DNA of 64,000 nt from positions 310,001-374,000 of the forward strand of contig NZ_JAIMCG010000002.1 in NCBI RefSeq assembly GCF_019795295.1, read 5' to 3'. The notes below the pieces were generated by a model that was not told the DNA's origin, did not search any database, and worked only from the letters and a program-made list of their open reading frames with translations. Each line of letters begins with the position of its first letter. The first letter of the stretch is position 1. Shown here in pieces: positions 8,182-16,897 of the stretch. Source of the DNA: Cupriavidus sp. AU9028. GTDB taxonomy: Bacteria > Pseudomonadota > Gammaproteobacteria > Burkholderiales > Burkholderiaceae. The position numbers and the translations under genes are program-made.

Positions 8182-9476
8182 GGTTGCTTCGGTTCGTTGG
8201 AGGTGGCGGCAATGCCTGCCGGATTCTGTCCGCTGAGAGGTGCACCGGTGGCGGGCACCATCGACAGCAGGCGCTCGATCTGGATCGCGGCCATCTGTTG
8301 TTCGTATTGCGCGGCGATCAGCTCGTTGCGCGCGTTGCGCAGCACGCGCTGCGCGTCGATGAAGTCAAGGATGCCGCGCTCCCCAAAGCGGTAGGCGGCT
8401 TCGGCCACGGCCAGCGCGGACTCGGCCTCGCGCACGATGCCGGACTCCAGCGCAGACACTTGCGCCTGGGTGATCTCCAGCTGCCGGTAGGCGGATTCCA
8501 GCTCCTGGCCCAGCTCGAATTCGCGCGCCTCATAGGCGTTGCGCGCCTGCACGGACTGCGCAACGGCCTCGTTGACCGGACCGCGGCGCCGGTCCCACAG
8601 CGGGATGGTGAGCACGAGGCCGACCTGCGAGACGTTGTTGTCCGGCTCGCGCGTGGTGGTGGCGCGCACGGCGACTTCGGGCAGGCGCAGCGAGCGCTGG
8701 TAGTCCACCGACAGGTTGGCGCGCTCGAGCTCCATCCGGCGCTGCACCAGCTCGGCATTCTGGCTGGCCAGGCTCTGGCGCATCACGGCGAGGTCCGGCA
8801 GCGCGACCGTATTGCTCAGCGTGCCGGTCAACGCGAACTCGGGCGGCAGCACGCCGCCGACCTGCTGGCGCAGCGCGGCCTTGGCCTGGTTGACGCGGTA
8901 TTCGGCGCTCTGCAGGTTCTTCTGCGCGGTCAGCAGCTCGGTCTCGGCCTTGATCAGCTCGTAGCGCGGCGCTTCGCCGACCTCCACGCGCAGGCGGGCC
9001 CGCGAGTGGATCTGCTTCATCATGGCGAGGTCCTCGCGGGCGGCAGCGAGCTCGCTTTCCCGGCGCAACACGCCGTAGTAGTTGGTCTTGATGCGCGAGG
9101 CCAGGTCGGCATAGAAGGCGTGCAGGCCGGCCTGCGAGGCATCGAGGCCCCGCTCGGCCATCTCCTGGCGCAGCGCGCGCTGCTGCGGATAGTCGAAGCG
9201 CTGCGTCAGCGAGAAGCTGGGCGCGCTGCCTTCCTGAACACCGGCCTGACGGCCGCGCAGGCGGCCGTACATCATTTCGACCTGCGGGTTGGGATAGGCG
9301 CCGGCACTGACGATGGCGGCACTGGCGGCGTCGACGCCGGCCTGGGCCGCGACGACGCCCTTGTTGGAGGTTTGCGACAGAGCGAGCAGCTGGTCGAGCG
9401 TGTAGGTCTCGACGGCAAACGCCGACGACACCCCAAGCGACAGTGCCGCTATCAAAGTGAGCGTAGTGATCTTCAT
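8178..9476 (-). CDS. Outer-membrane efflux channel, CzcC/TolC family
   Basis: A 432-residue outer-membrane factor with two OEP repeats. A Sec signal peptide (MKITTLTLIAALSLGVSSAF, cleavage about AFA-VE) starts at the ATG at 9476. The first half has NPQVEMMYGRLRG and FDYPQQRALRQEMAERGLD, which resembles CzcC and CusC types. The second half has TIPLWDRRRGPVNEAVAQ and repeated Ala/Leu/Glu-rich coiled helices. An in-frame ATG 13 codons upstream has no signal-like sequence and was not chosen. Forms a tripartite exporter with the two genes downstream. Confidence 0.9.
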   Translation of the reverse strand: MKITTLTLIAALSLGVSSAFAVETYTLDQLLALSQTSNKGVVAAQAGVDAASAAIVSAGAYPNPQVEMMYGRLRGRQAGVQEGSAPSFSLTQRFDYPQQRALRQEMAERGLDASQAGLHAFYADLASRIKTNYYGVLRRESELAAAREDLAMMKQIHSRARLRVEVGEAPRYELIKAETELLTAQKNLQSAEYRVNQAKAALRQQVGGVLPPEFALTGTLSNTVALPDLAVMRQSLASQNAELVQRRMELERANLSVDYQRSLRLPEVAVRATTTREPDNNVSQVGLVLTIPLWDRRRGPVNEAVAQSVQARNAYEAREFELGQELESAYRQLEITQAQVSALESGIVREAESALAVAEAAYRFGERGILDFIDAQRVLRNARNELIAAQYEQQMAAIQIERLLSMVPATGAPLSGQNPAGIAATSNEPKQP

Positions 9477-9642
9477 GGCAACGGAATAAAGCCGGACCAC
9501 TGCATGCCCGGCCATTCGGCGCGGAGGAATTCGCGGCGATGGCCAGCGCCCGCGCGTCAGCGGAGGACGCGGCGGGACGAAACACGCAGACAGGGGAGCG
9601 CCACCGGACCGGCAGGTCGCCGGTCAGGCGTCGCGAGGGGAA

Positions 9643-10092
9643 TCAGGCGAGGAGGATGGGAGGCTTGTAGACGGCGTCCGGCAACGGCGGCGCGCGTCCA
9701 TGTCCACCCTGCGCAATATCGCTTTCCAGCCAGGGAAAGCGCAGCGGGGGCAGTGCGATGAGGGCGCTCGACTCTTCGATCTCGTCGAGCACATCGGGCG
9801 GATCGAGCAGATCCGCCGACCAGATGTTGCAGTAACCGCGCGGCGTGGGCTCGGCCAGATCCTCGGGATGCAGGCCGTCGTCACCGGGGGCTTCCATGCG
9901 GGTGCCGTCGTCCTCGGCGGCAAAGCCCTTGGCCGGCGGCGCGACGGTCTTGACGACCGAGGCCAGCGTACAGGCCAGCGCGCCGACGCGCAGCTCGCGC
10001 GCCTGGGTATCCGACGCGCGCGTGCTCGCCGCTGCCCCGGAGGACAGCGACAACAGGCATATCGCGATCAGACACATCCACAACGCTTGCAT
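9643..10092 (-). CDS. Unrecognised exported protein preceding the czc-type operon
   Basis: A 149-residue protein with a clear signal peptide (MQALWMCLIAICLLSLSSGA). The mature part is acidic and proline-rich (DGLHPEDLAEP, DVLDEIEESSAL) and ends PPILLA. It lies 166 bases upstream of the channel gene on the same strand, the position held by czcI or other small periplasmic metal-response proteins in related operons, but I do not recognise it as CzcI. Three Cys are present, one of them in the signal peptide. The start at 10092 was chosen because the signal peptide begins there. Function unknown; metal sensing or binding is a guess from context. Confidence 0.6.
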   Translation of the reverse strand: MQALWMCLIAICLLSLSSGAAASTRASDTQARELRVGALACTLASVVKTVAPPAKGFAAEDDGTRMEAPGDDGLHPEDLAEPTPRGYCNIWSADLLDPPDVLDEIEESSALIALPPLRFPWLESDIAQGGHGRAPPLPDAVYKPPILLA

Positions 10093-10310
10093 GGAGCGGG
10101 GCGGGATTCCCTGGTTACGGTGCCGGCCGGCGGAGGCGGTTGCGCAAGCGCGCAAGGCGGACTGCCGGCAGCAGAATATTGTTGATGCAGCACGGCATTG
10201 TAACCGAATGAAAGCTGATTGCAGGGTTCTCCCTAAGCTTGTTACCTCAATATGACGGTTTGGCGATCACTTCCAAGGTTGTGCGGGAGGCGAGACGATT
10301 TGATGGTTTT

Positions 10311-10490
10311 CCCCTCGCCCGCTTGCGGGAGAGGGGAGCAAACCAGCAGTATTGGGGCTACCTGCCGGTGTTCCCCCTCTCCCCTTCAAGGGGAGAGGGT
10401 CGGGGAGAGGGGTTGGTCTTCCCCACGGTGGCATCACGACGGCCCGCTACCCTCTCCCCGGGCCCCTCTCCCGCAAGCGGGCGAGGGGAG
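10311..10490. repeat. REPIN-like paired-hairpin repeat, copy A (in the 10093-10512 gap)
   Basis: The 420-base gap between the exported protein and the ABC permease has no gene and is mostly filled by this element. It contains three G/C hairpins of the CCCTCTCCC/GGGAGAGGG type: 10311-10336, 10373-10413 and 10450-10487. The GCAAACC link seen in other copies occurs twice. It is longer than the other three copies, as if one and a half units were inserted. Confidence 0.75.
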
Positions 10491-10512
10491 CAAACCAGGG
10501 GTACCGGACAGG

Positions 10513-11382
10513 CTATCGCACCATCCCCCAGCGCCGCACGCTGATCCGCTCCACGCTGCGGAACACCAGGTTCTCCACCAGCAGTCCGATCAGCACCACC
10601 ATCGCCAGACCGGCGAACACGCGGTCGGTGTAGAGCTCGTTGCGGTTCTGGAAGATGTACCAGCCCAGGCCGCCCTGCCCCGAAGACGCGCCGAACACCA
10701 GTTCGGCGGCGATCAGGGTGCGCCAGGCGAAGGCCCAGCCGATCTTCAGGCCCGACAGGATGGCCGGGGTGGCGGCGGGGACGAGGATCAGCGCGACATA
10801 GCGTGGGCCGCGCAGTCCATAGTTGCGCCCCGCCATCCGCAGGGTCTCGGGGACGGCGAGGAAGCCGCCATAGGTGCTCAGCGCCAGTGGCCACAGCACC
10901 GAATGGACCAGCACGAAGATCAGGCTGTCGGCGCCCAGGCCAAACCAGAGCAGCGCCAGCGGCAGCAGCGCGATGGCGGGCAGCGGGTTGAACATGGCAG
11001 TGAGCGTGTCCAGCAGGTCGCGCCCGAGCCGCGTGGAGACGGCCAGGCCGGTCAGGGTCAGCGCCAGCACCACCCCGACCGCATAGCCCTGCAGCAGCAG
11101 GCCGAGCGAGATCGCCGCCCGCGCCGGCAGGTCGCCGGAGCGCCAGCCGTCGACGAACGCCACGGCGGTGGCCAGCGGTCCCGGCAGCAACAGGTCGTTG
11201 CCGTGCCAGCGGGCGGCGGCCTCCCACAGGATGGCCAGGCCCGCCAGGATCAGCAGGCGGCGCAGCCACGCATGGCTCCACAGCCGTTGCGGCGCGGGCA
11301 AGGCGCGCTCGATCGATGCCACGTCGAACGGTTGCAGGGTCCGCTCATACTCGGGGCGCACGACGGAAGAATTTGCCGGCAT
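10513..11382 (-). CDS. ABC transporter permease, SsuC/TauC type
   Basis: A 289-residue inner-membrane permease with about six membrane segments. The binding-protein-dependent transport signature is visible as the EAA-like loop AGRNYGLRGPRYVALILVPAATP at about residues 190-212 (key residues GRNYG and P). Early segments AILWEAAARWHG and LLLQGYAVGVVL are typical of the sulfonate/taurine/nitrate importers. The start overlaps the ATPase stop in a TAATG junction. It is the last gene of the tauD-binding protein-ATPase-permease set. A REPIN-like repeat lies just beyond the stop. Confidence 0.88.
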   Translation of the reverse strand: MPANSSVVRPEYERTLQPFDVASIERALPAPQRLWSHAWLRRLLILAGLAILWEAAARWHGNDLLLPGPLATAVAFVDGWRSGDLPARAAISLGLLLQGYAVGVVLALTLTGLAVSTRLGRDLLDTLTAMFNPLPAIALLPLALLWFGLGADSLIFVLVHSVLWPLALSTYGGFLAVPETLRMAGRNYGLRGPRYVALILVPAATPAILSGLKIGWAFAWRTLIAAELVFGASSGQGGLGWYIFQNRNELYTDRVFAGLAMVVLIGLLVENLVFRSVERISVRRWGMVR

Positions 11383-12284
11383 TATCGTTTCTCCTCATGG
11401 GCCGCGGGCGCGCTGCCCGGCTCGTCCTCGTCGAACAGCAGCCGGTGAATGCGCCGGGCCTGCGCCTGGAATTCGGCATCGGCGGCGGGGTTGTCGCGCG
11501 CGTGCAGCCCGGCGCGGGGGCTGTTCAGCTCGGCGCGCACGCGCCCGGGATGCGGCGAGAGCAGCAGGATGCGATTGCCAACCAGCAGCGCCTCCTCGAT
11601 GGAATGGGTGACGAACAGCAGCGTGAAGGGCGCGTCCTCCCACAGTTCCAGCAGCTCCTGCTGCATGCGCCGGCGCGTCAGTGCGTCCAGCGCGGCGAAG
11701 GGCTCGTCCATCAGCAGGATGCGCGGGCGCATCGCCAGCGCCCGCGCGATGGCCACGCGCTGCTTCATGCCGCCGGAGAGCGTATGCGGATGGGCATCGG
11801 CAAAGCGCGCCAGACCCACCTTGTCCAGGTAATGCTCGGCCCGCTGCGCCGCCTCCTTGCGCGACAGGCCGCGTGCCTGCCGCAGGGGAAAGGCGATGTT
11901 CTGCCGCACGGTCAGCCATGGCCACAGCTGGTCGAACTCCTGGAACACCACCACGCGATCGGCGCCGGGGCGCTCCACCTGCTTGCCGTCCAGCAGGATG
12001 CGGCCCGCGGCGGGTTGCACGAAGCCGGCCACCGCCTTGAGCAAGGTCGACTTGCCGCAGCCCGAGGGACCAAGCAGCACGAAGCGATCGCCTTCCTGCA
12101 CGCTGAAATCGACCTCGTGGGTGGCGCGCACCACGCGGTCCGGTGTTCGGTACTCCAGCGTCAGCGCTTGCGCGCGCAGCACCGGGTCGGCCGCCGCAGC
12201 GGCGGACCGCCCCGTCGTGTTGCCCTCCGCTTGCGGCGCGGTGGACTCGCTCCAGCGCATCCGATGTCGAAGCACGGCATCCAT
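11382..12284 (-). CDS. ABC transporter ATP-binding protein, SsuB/TauB type
   Basis: A 300-residue cytoplasmic ATPase that powers import through the permease encoded downstream. Walker A is LLGPSGCGKST at about residues 79-89, the Q-loop lies in VVVFQEFDQLWPWLTV, the signature is LSGGMKQR, Walker B is ILLMDEPFAALD, and the switch is FVTHS. The family is that of taurine, sulfonate and nitrate importers. It has a roughly 35-residue Ser/Ala-rich N-terminal tail before the ATPase core, longer than usual. It begins 1 base after the binding-protein stop codon. Substrate is inferred from the neighbouring dioxygenase. Confidence 0.9.
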   Translation of the reverse strand: MDAVLRHRMRWSESTAPQAEGNTTGRSAAAAADPVLRAQALTLEYRTPDRVVRATHEVDFSVQEGDRFVLLGPSGCGKSTLLKAVAGFVQPAAGRILLDGKQVERPGADRVVVFQEFDQLWPWLTVRQNIAFPLRQARGLSRKEAAQRAEHYLDKVGLARFADAHPHTLSGGMKQRVAIARALAMRPRILLMDEPFAALDALTRRRMQQELLELWEDAPFTLLFVTHSIEEALLVGNRILLLSPHPGRVRAELNSPRAGLHARDNPAADAEFQAQARRIHRLLFDEDEPGSAPAAHEEKR

Positions 12285-12285
12285 G

Positions 12286-13338
12286 TCAGCTCCCCGAGGC
12301 GGTGACCGGGTCCTGGAAGAAGTAGTCCTGCCAGGAACGCGGCCGATTGCGGATCGCGCCGATCCGATGCATGAACTCGGCGAGCTGGAAGGTGTTCTGC
12401 GGCGCGACGCGGAACTGCACGCGCGGGTCCTTGAGCAGGCCGACCAGCAGCGCCCGGTCGACCTTGGCCTGGTTCACGCGCAGATACAGGTCGGCCGCGG
12501 CTTCCGGCTGCGCGGTGACATAGCGCGCGGCGTCGGCCAGCGCATCGACGAAGGCGCGGTACGTCTTCGGATTCTCGTTGCGGAAGCGCTCGGTCGCATA
12601 GAGCACCGTCGCCGAGCTGGGACCACCCAGCACCTGGTACGAGTCCAGCACGATATGCGCCTTCGGGTTGGCGGCGAGCTCCTGCTCCTGGAACGGCGGG
12701 TTGGCGAAGTGCGCGGTGATTTCGGTACCGCCGGAGACGATGGCCGCGGCGGCATCGGGATGCGGCATCGCCACGGTCCACTTGTCGAGCTTGTCGAATG
12801 CCTTGTCGCCCCACTGCCGGGCGGCGGCCAGTTGCAGGATGCGCGACTGCACCGAGACACCGACGGCAGGCACGGCAATGCGATCCCGTTCGCTCAGATC
12901 GGCGATGGTCTTCACACTGGGATTGTTGCTGATGAGGTAGTACGGAAAATTGCCAAGCGAGGCGACCCCCTTGACGTTCTGCCGGCCATGGGTGCGATCC
13001 CACACCGTCAGCAGCGGGCCGACGCCGGCGCCGGCGATATCGATGGCGCCCGACAGCAGCGCGTCGTTGACGGCCGCGCCGCCCGACAGGCGCGTCCATT
13101 CCACCTTGATATCGATGCCCTGCTTCTTGCCATGCTGCTCGATCAGCTGCTGATCGCGTACGACGTTCAGCAGCAGGTAGACCACGCCGTATTGCTCGGC
13201 GATGCGAATGCGGCCTTCCGCATGCGCGGGTCGCGCCATGCCAAGGCCGAGGCCGGCCAGCACGAGGATCAGGGCGAACGCCACGGCGTGGCGCAGGGAA
13301 CGGCTCGGCAAGGACGAGCGAAGGGACGGTGCGTCCAT
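12286..13338 (-). CDS. Periplasmic substrate-binding protein, SsuA/TauA/NrtA type
   Basis: A 350-residue binding protein for the importer encoded downstream. The ATG at 13338 is preceded by GGAG; it gives an N-terminus with a signal peptide (AFALILVLAGLGLGMARPAH, cleavage near AHA-EG). The mature start RIRIAEQYGVVYLLLNVVRD and the NMT1-like LLSGAIDIAGAGVGPLLTVWD pattern are typical of aliphatic sulfonate and taurine receptors. The lobes are complete to the C-terminus QDYFFQDPV. It is the second gene after the TauD-like dioxygenase, which suggests a sulfonate ligand, but nitrate- or thiamine-precursor-type ligands cannot be excluded from sequence. Confidence 0.88.
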   Translation of the reverse strand: MDAPSLRSSLPSRSLRHAVAFALILVLAGLGLGMARPAHAEGRIRIAEQYGVVYLLLNVVRDQQLIEQHGKKQGIDIKVEWTRLSGGAAVNDALLSGAIDIAGAGVGPLLTVWDRTHGRQNVKGVASLGNFPYYLISNNPSVKTIADLSERDRIAVPAVGVSVQSRILQLAAARQWGDKAFDKLDKWTVAMPHPDAAAAIVSGGTEITAHFANPPFQEQELAANPKAHIVLDSYQVLGGPSSATVLYATERFRNENPKTYRAFVDALADAARYVTAQPEAAADLYLRVNQAKVDRALLVGLLKDPRVQFRVAPQNTFQLAEFMHRIGAIRNRPRSWQDYFFQDPVTASGS

Positions 13339-13462
13339 GAGGGCTCCGGAAACAGGATGACTACGGGGTAGTTGGGTACGCAAGGCGGGCGCGGCGGACA
13401 CCATGCCGCCGGCCCGGCTCGCTTGACGCAGCGCAGGCAGCGGGGGGCTGCCTGCGGCACCA

Positions 13463-14419
13463 TCAATAGGGCTGGTCGCCCTCGATGGTGGTGCGGTACA
13501 TCAGGCGACGCAGATGCGGCGGACAGCCGGCGGCCAGATGCTGCAGCGACCGGTTGTCCCAGAACACCAGGTCGTGCGGCTGCCATCGATGCCGGTAGAC
13601 GAAGGCCGGCTTGACGCTGTGCGCAAAGAGTTCGTCCAGCAACGCCCGGCTTTCGTCCTCGGGCAGGCCGACGATGCGGGTGGTGAAATGCTCGCTGACA
13701 AACAGCGCCTTGCGGCCGGTCTCCGGGTGCGTGCGCACGACCGGATGCGTGACGGGCTTGACCTGCGCAATCTGCTCCGCGCTGAGCGCCGGCCGCCACG
13801 GGCTGCGCTGGCGCAGCTCCTCGTAGCGGGCCAGATAGGTGTGCTCGGCCACGCGGCCCTCCACCGCACGGCGCAGCGCGTGGGGCAACGTTTCCCAGGC
13901 CAGATGCTGGTTGGCGAACAGGGTGTCGCCGCCCTCCTCCGGCAGCTCGCGCGCGTGCAGCAGCGAGCCCAGGCTCGGGCGCTCCTTGTACGACAGGTCC
14001 GAATGCCAGAAGTGGCCCGCATCGCCCAGGCCGATCGGCTTGCCGTTCTCGACGATATTGGACACCACCAGCACTTCGGGATGACCAGGCAGCGCGAACT
14101 GGTGCAGCACGTGGATCTGCAATTCGCCGAAATGGCGGCTGAAGGCGATCTGCTGCGCCGGCGTAATCCGCTGATCGCGAAAGACCAGGACGTGGTATTC
14201 AAGGTGCGCCGCATGAATGCGGGCCAGGGCCTGCGGCGACAGCGGCTGCGACAGGTCCAGCCCGACCACTTCCGCACCGAGCGGCGCGTCGAAGGGCCGG
14301 ATGGCGAAGTCCTGGTGCGCGGTGCCGATCAGAAAGGTGTCCGCGGCGGGGGCGCCGGCCAGCTGCGGCAGCAGGCCGAGATTCACACCGGTCGGGGAGG
14401 CACTGCGTTGCATCGACAT
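13463..14419 (-). CDS. TauD/TfdA-family Fe(II)/2-oxoglutarate dioxygenase
   Basis: A 318-residue cytoplasmic dioxygenase of the taurine dioxygenase family, which uses 2-oxoglutarate and O2 to oxidise a substrate, usually releasing sulfite from taurine-like sulfonates. The metal triad is visible: HSD in FWHSDLSY, and the distal His in NRSLQHLA. The 2-oxoglutarate-binding Arg lies in RRLMYRTTI. The N-terminus FAIRPFDAPLGAEVVGLDLS is typical. Length is about 35 residues above E. coli TauD because of an N-terminal tail. It heads an operon with an ABC importer, so the cluster is likely a sulfur-scavenging route. Three 11-bp repeats upstream (14440-14472) may control it. Confidence 0.87.
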   Translation of the reverse strand: MSMQRSASPTGVNLGLLPQLAGAPAADTFLIGTAHQDFAIRPFDAPLGAEVVGLDLSQPLSPQALARIHAAHLEYHVLVFRDQRITPAQQIAFSRHFGELQIHVLHQFALPGHPEVLVVSNIVENGKPIGLGDAGHFWHSDLSYKERPSLGSLLHARELPEEGGDTLFANQHLAWETLPHALRRAVEGRVAEHTYLARYEELRQRSPWRPALSAEQIAQVKPVTHPVVRTHPETGRKALFVSEHFTTRIVGLPEDESRALLDELFAHSVKPAFVYRHRWQPHDLVFWDNRSLQHLAAGCPPHLRRLMYRTTIEGDQPY

Positions 14420-14439
14420 GGGTTTCGCTCCGGTCTGTC

Positions 14440-14472
14440 ATCGAACTGATATCGAACTGATATCGATTGATA
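14440..14472. promoter_or_regulatory. Three tandem 11-bp repeats upstream of the tauD-like gene
   Basis: ATCGAACTGAT occurs twice head to tail (14440-14450, 14451-14461), followed by the related ATCGATTGATA (14462-14472). An 11-base period keeps the copies on one face of the helix. The block begins 21 bases upstream of the start codon of the dioxygenase at 14419. It is probably an operator, perhaps for a sulfur regulator; the protein is unknown. Confidence 0.55.
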
Positions 14473-14629
14473 GCAGCGATGATCCGGCGCACGGCGTGGC
14501 ACGGTCAACGAATCAAAACGCGCACCCTTATCCGTAAATGTCATATGCCTGGCCAATTGCTTGCGTTCCGCGGCGCTGGCCCGGCTTGTGCTTCCCCTCC
14601 TGTCATCCCCAGCACTTGTGGAGGCAGTG

Positions 14630-15019
14630 ATGCGCATTCTTCAAACCCTTGCCCTGCTGGGCTGCACCATCGGCGCAGGCGTCGCCGTGGCCCAGCCCGC
14701 CAACGTCCCCCTGCAGAACGAGCGCGGCAGCGGCACCCATATGTCGCGCCCGAACGAACAAGGGGCGGCACAACCCTCGACCTCGGAAGGCCGCGCCGTT
14801 CGCTCGAACCCCGGTGGCCTGGGGACGCTTGACAGCGCCAATCCCGGCGCGCCGGGCAACAAGGACGTCCCCTCGCCGCGCACGCAGGATGCGCGGCCGG
14901 TGACGGCGCCCAGCAGCAAACCGTTGCAAGGCAGCCCACGCGAGCGCGACCGCAGCGGCGGCGCAAGCATTGACCAGACCCGGGAGCCGAGCACGGATCC
15001 CAAGGAGTCCGGCTCCTGA
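14630..15019 (+). CDS. Small disordered exported protein
   Basis: A 129-residue protein with a signal peptide (MRILQTLALLGCTIGAGVAV, cleavage near VAQ) followed by a low-complexity, charged and Ser/Pro/Gly-rich tail with no recognisable domain (NVPLQNERGSGTHMSRPNEQ through DPKESGS). The ATG at 14630 is chosen because the signal starts there; upstream in-frame ATGs give no signal. It is convergent with the DUF2269 gene. The composition is similar to the exported proteins at 35107 and 35897. Function unknown; probably periplasmic. Confidence 0.6.
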   Translation: MRILQTLALLGCTIGAGVAVAQPANVPLQNERGSGTHMSRPNEQGAAQPSTSEGRAVRSNPGGLGTLDSANPGAPGNKDVPSPRTQDARPVTAPSSKPLQGSPRERDRSGGASIDQTREPSTDPKESGS

Positions 15020-15035
15020 GGAACGGGCGGCCGGG

Positions 15036-15509
15036 CTAGAACAGCTCGGCCGGCTTGGCGATCATCAGCCAGAAGATCGCCAGGAAGGCGAACAGCGCCG
15101 GCACGCCCAGGACGAACCACCAGCGGAAGTATCGCCAGTAGGCCGGGGGCAAGGGCGCGCCCGCGCCCGCGGCGGCCGCCGCGACATTGCGCATGCGCAT
15201 CTGCAGCCAGACCACCGGCAGCCAGCAGGCAATGGCAACGACATACAGAATCACCGAGAACTTCAGCCAATCGGCCTGCCATGGGAAGTTGGCGGTGCGC
15301 ACCAGCATGTAGCCGGTCAGCGGCTGCAATATCGCGGTCGATGTGGTGAACAGCCAGTCCGCGATCACGACATGACGGGACGTCACCGCAACGGCATGGG
15401 TGTCGCGCGTCAGCGTGGCGGCCAGCAGGTAGAACGCACTGCCGACCCCGGTGCCGAACAGCAGGGTGCTTGCCACGACGTGTATCCACTTCAGCGTGAT
15501 GTAGTCCAT
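15036..15509 (-). CDS. DUF2269-family integral membrane protein
   Basis: A 157-residue protein with four membrane helices. The N-terminus MDYITLKWIHVVASTLLFGT and the following FYLLAATLTRD, RHVVIADWLFTTSTAILQPLTGY and WLKFSVILYVVAIACWLPVVW segments match DUF2269 membrane proteins. Conserved His residues on the first and second helices suggest a possible haem or metal site, but this is not established. The start overlaps the end of the SDR-DoxX gene by 19 bases, so the two are co-transcribed and probably act together on an electron-carrier or oxidation task at the membrane. No enzymatic role can be stated. Confidence 0.75.
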   Translation of the reverse strand: MDYITLKWIHVVASTLLFGTGVGSAFYLLAATLTRDTHAVAVTSRHVVIADWLFTTSTAILQPLTGYMLVRTANFPWQADWLKFSVILYVVAIACWLPVVWLQMRMRNVAAAAAGAGAPLPPAYWRYFRWWFVLGVPALFAFLAIFWLMIAKPAELF

Positions 15510-16861
15510 AGCCTGTGTTCCAGCGTGCCCAGCAGCCACAGCGCGGCGAGCATGGGCAGGTTCTTGGTCAGTGGCCCGTACGGATGCAGCCAGAATTCGG
15601 GCAGCCGCACGGAAATGATGACGGTGTAGCCGAGGATCAGCGCCGCCTGCGCAGCCCACACCCACGGGAAGCCCGGGCGCAGCCGCCAGCGGGAGAAGCA
15701 CAGCAGGCCCAGCACGATGTCGAGCACCGCGGCGCCATAGAGCGACAGCGGCTGCAGGGCGGGCGGCACGCCGGCGCGCGCCAGCAGCGCGTAGCTCTCC
15801 TGCACCGGGTAGACGCCCAGCGAGACGATGCCGGTGATGATCCAGACCGCCGCAATGGCCAGGCGCAGCACCGGCAATTGCCAGCGCAGCACGGCGGCGC
15901 TGCGGGCCGGTTCGCGCCAGGCAGCGGGAATGAAGCGCTCGACCGGCAGCGGCTGTCGCCCAAGCAACCGGCGCAGCGGTTCCGGGTCGGCGGTGTTGCC
16001 GCGCGCCAGCATGGTCAGCGCGTCGCGGCTCATCGGCAGCGCGGGGGCGAGGCGCGCGACGACCGGCGCCATCGCAAGGGCAAGCGATTGCGGCACCGAC
16101 ATGACGCGCAGGCGTCCGCCGTGTCCCAGCAACGCGCGCAAGGCCGACAAATAGCCGTGCAAGGTCACCGCTTGCGGACCGACCACGGCAAGCCGTCCCT
16201 GCTGTGACGCTTCGGACGATGGCGCCGCGGTGCCCGGGGTCGCCAGCCGCACCACCGCTTCCACCAGGTCGTCCACATGCACCGGCTGGATCCGCTGCTT
16301 TCCTCCGTCGGGCAGCGCGAGCAGCGGCATGGTGGCCAGCATGCCGAACATCGAAGCGCTGACGCCCTCGGCGCCGAACACCAGCGAGGGTTGCAGCACC
16401 ACCGCCCGCATGCGGCCTTGCCGAGCCAGATCGAGCAGCGCGTCGTCAGCGGCCTTCTTGCTGCGGTGATACGCCGTCTTGGCCCCGTCATCCGCGCCGA
16501 GCGCGGACAACTGGATCACCGTATGCACGCCGGCCTCGGCGCAGGCGGAGAACAGCGCGATGGGCGCGCGCCGATGCAGCACGTCGAAGGTCTGCCCCGG
16601 CCGCTCCTCGAAGATGCCGACCGCATTGACCACCACGTCCACGCCTTCGAGCAGCGGCCGCCAGTGCGAGGGGTCGAGCATGGCGTTGAAATCGGCGGCA
16701 CGGAATTCGCATGATGGCTGCACCGGTCCGGACCGGCGCCGGCTGGCATCCGGATCGCGCACGCCACAGATCACGCGGCAGCCCGCTCCCGCCAGCGCCG
16801 CGGCGATCCTGGCCCCGATGAACCCGCTCGCGCCGGTCAGCAGCACCGTGGGTCGCCCCAA
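15491..16861 (-). CDS. SDR-type NAD(P)-binding protein fused to a DoxX-like membrane domain
   Basis: A two-part protein of about 456 residues. The first 300 residues are an atypical/extended short-chain dehydrogenase with TVLLTGASGFIGARIA near the N-terminus and VVVNAVGIFEER and AYHRSKKAADD following; Tyr and Lys of the YxxxK motif are present in YHRSKK. The last 130 residues contain four membrane segments of the DoxX-like kind (WIITGIVSLGVYPVQ through MLAALWLLGTLEHRLW). I prefer a TTG start at 16861 (LGRPTVLLTG), which avoids overlap with the divergent gene at 16898. An ATG at 16927 would add 22 residues and overlap it by 30 bases. The function is probably a membrane-anchored reductase; substrate unknown. 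Confidence 0.75.
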   Translation of the reverse strand: MGRPTVLLTGASGFIGARIAAALAGAGCRVICGVRDPDASRRRSGPVQPSCEFRAADFNAMLDPSHWRPLLEGVDVVVNAVGIFEERPGQTFDVLHRRAPIALFSACAEAGVHTVIQLSALGADDGAKTAYHRSKKAADDALLDLARQGRMRAVVLQPSLVFGAEGVSASMFGMLATMPLLALPDGGKQRIQPVHVDDLVEAVVRLATPGTAAPSSEASQQGRLAVVGPQAVTLHGYLSALRALLGHGGRLRVMSVPQSLALAMAPVVARLAPALPMSRDALTMLARGNTADPEPLRRLLGRQPLPVERFIPAAWREPARSAAVLRWQLPVLRLAIAAVWIITGIVSLGVYPVQESYALLARAGVPPALQPLSLYGAAVLDIVLGLLCFSRWRLRPGFPWVWAAQAALILGYTVIISVRLPEFWLHPYGPLTKNLPMLAALWLLGTLEHRLWTTSR

Positions 16862-16897
16862 GGGCGCCGGCGCCCTGCCCTGTCCAGAGGAATCGAC

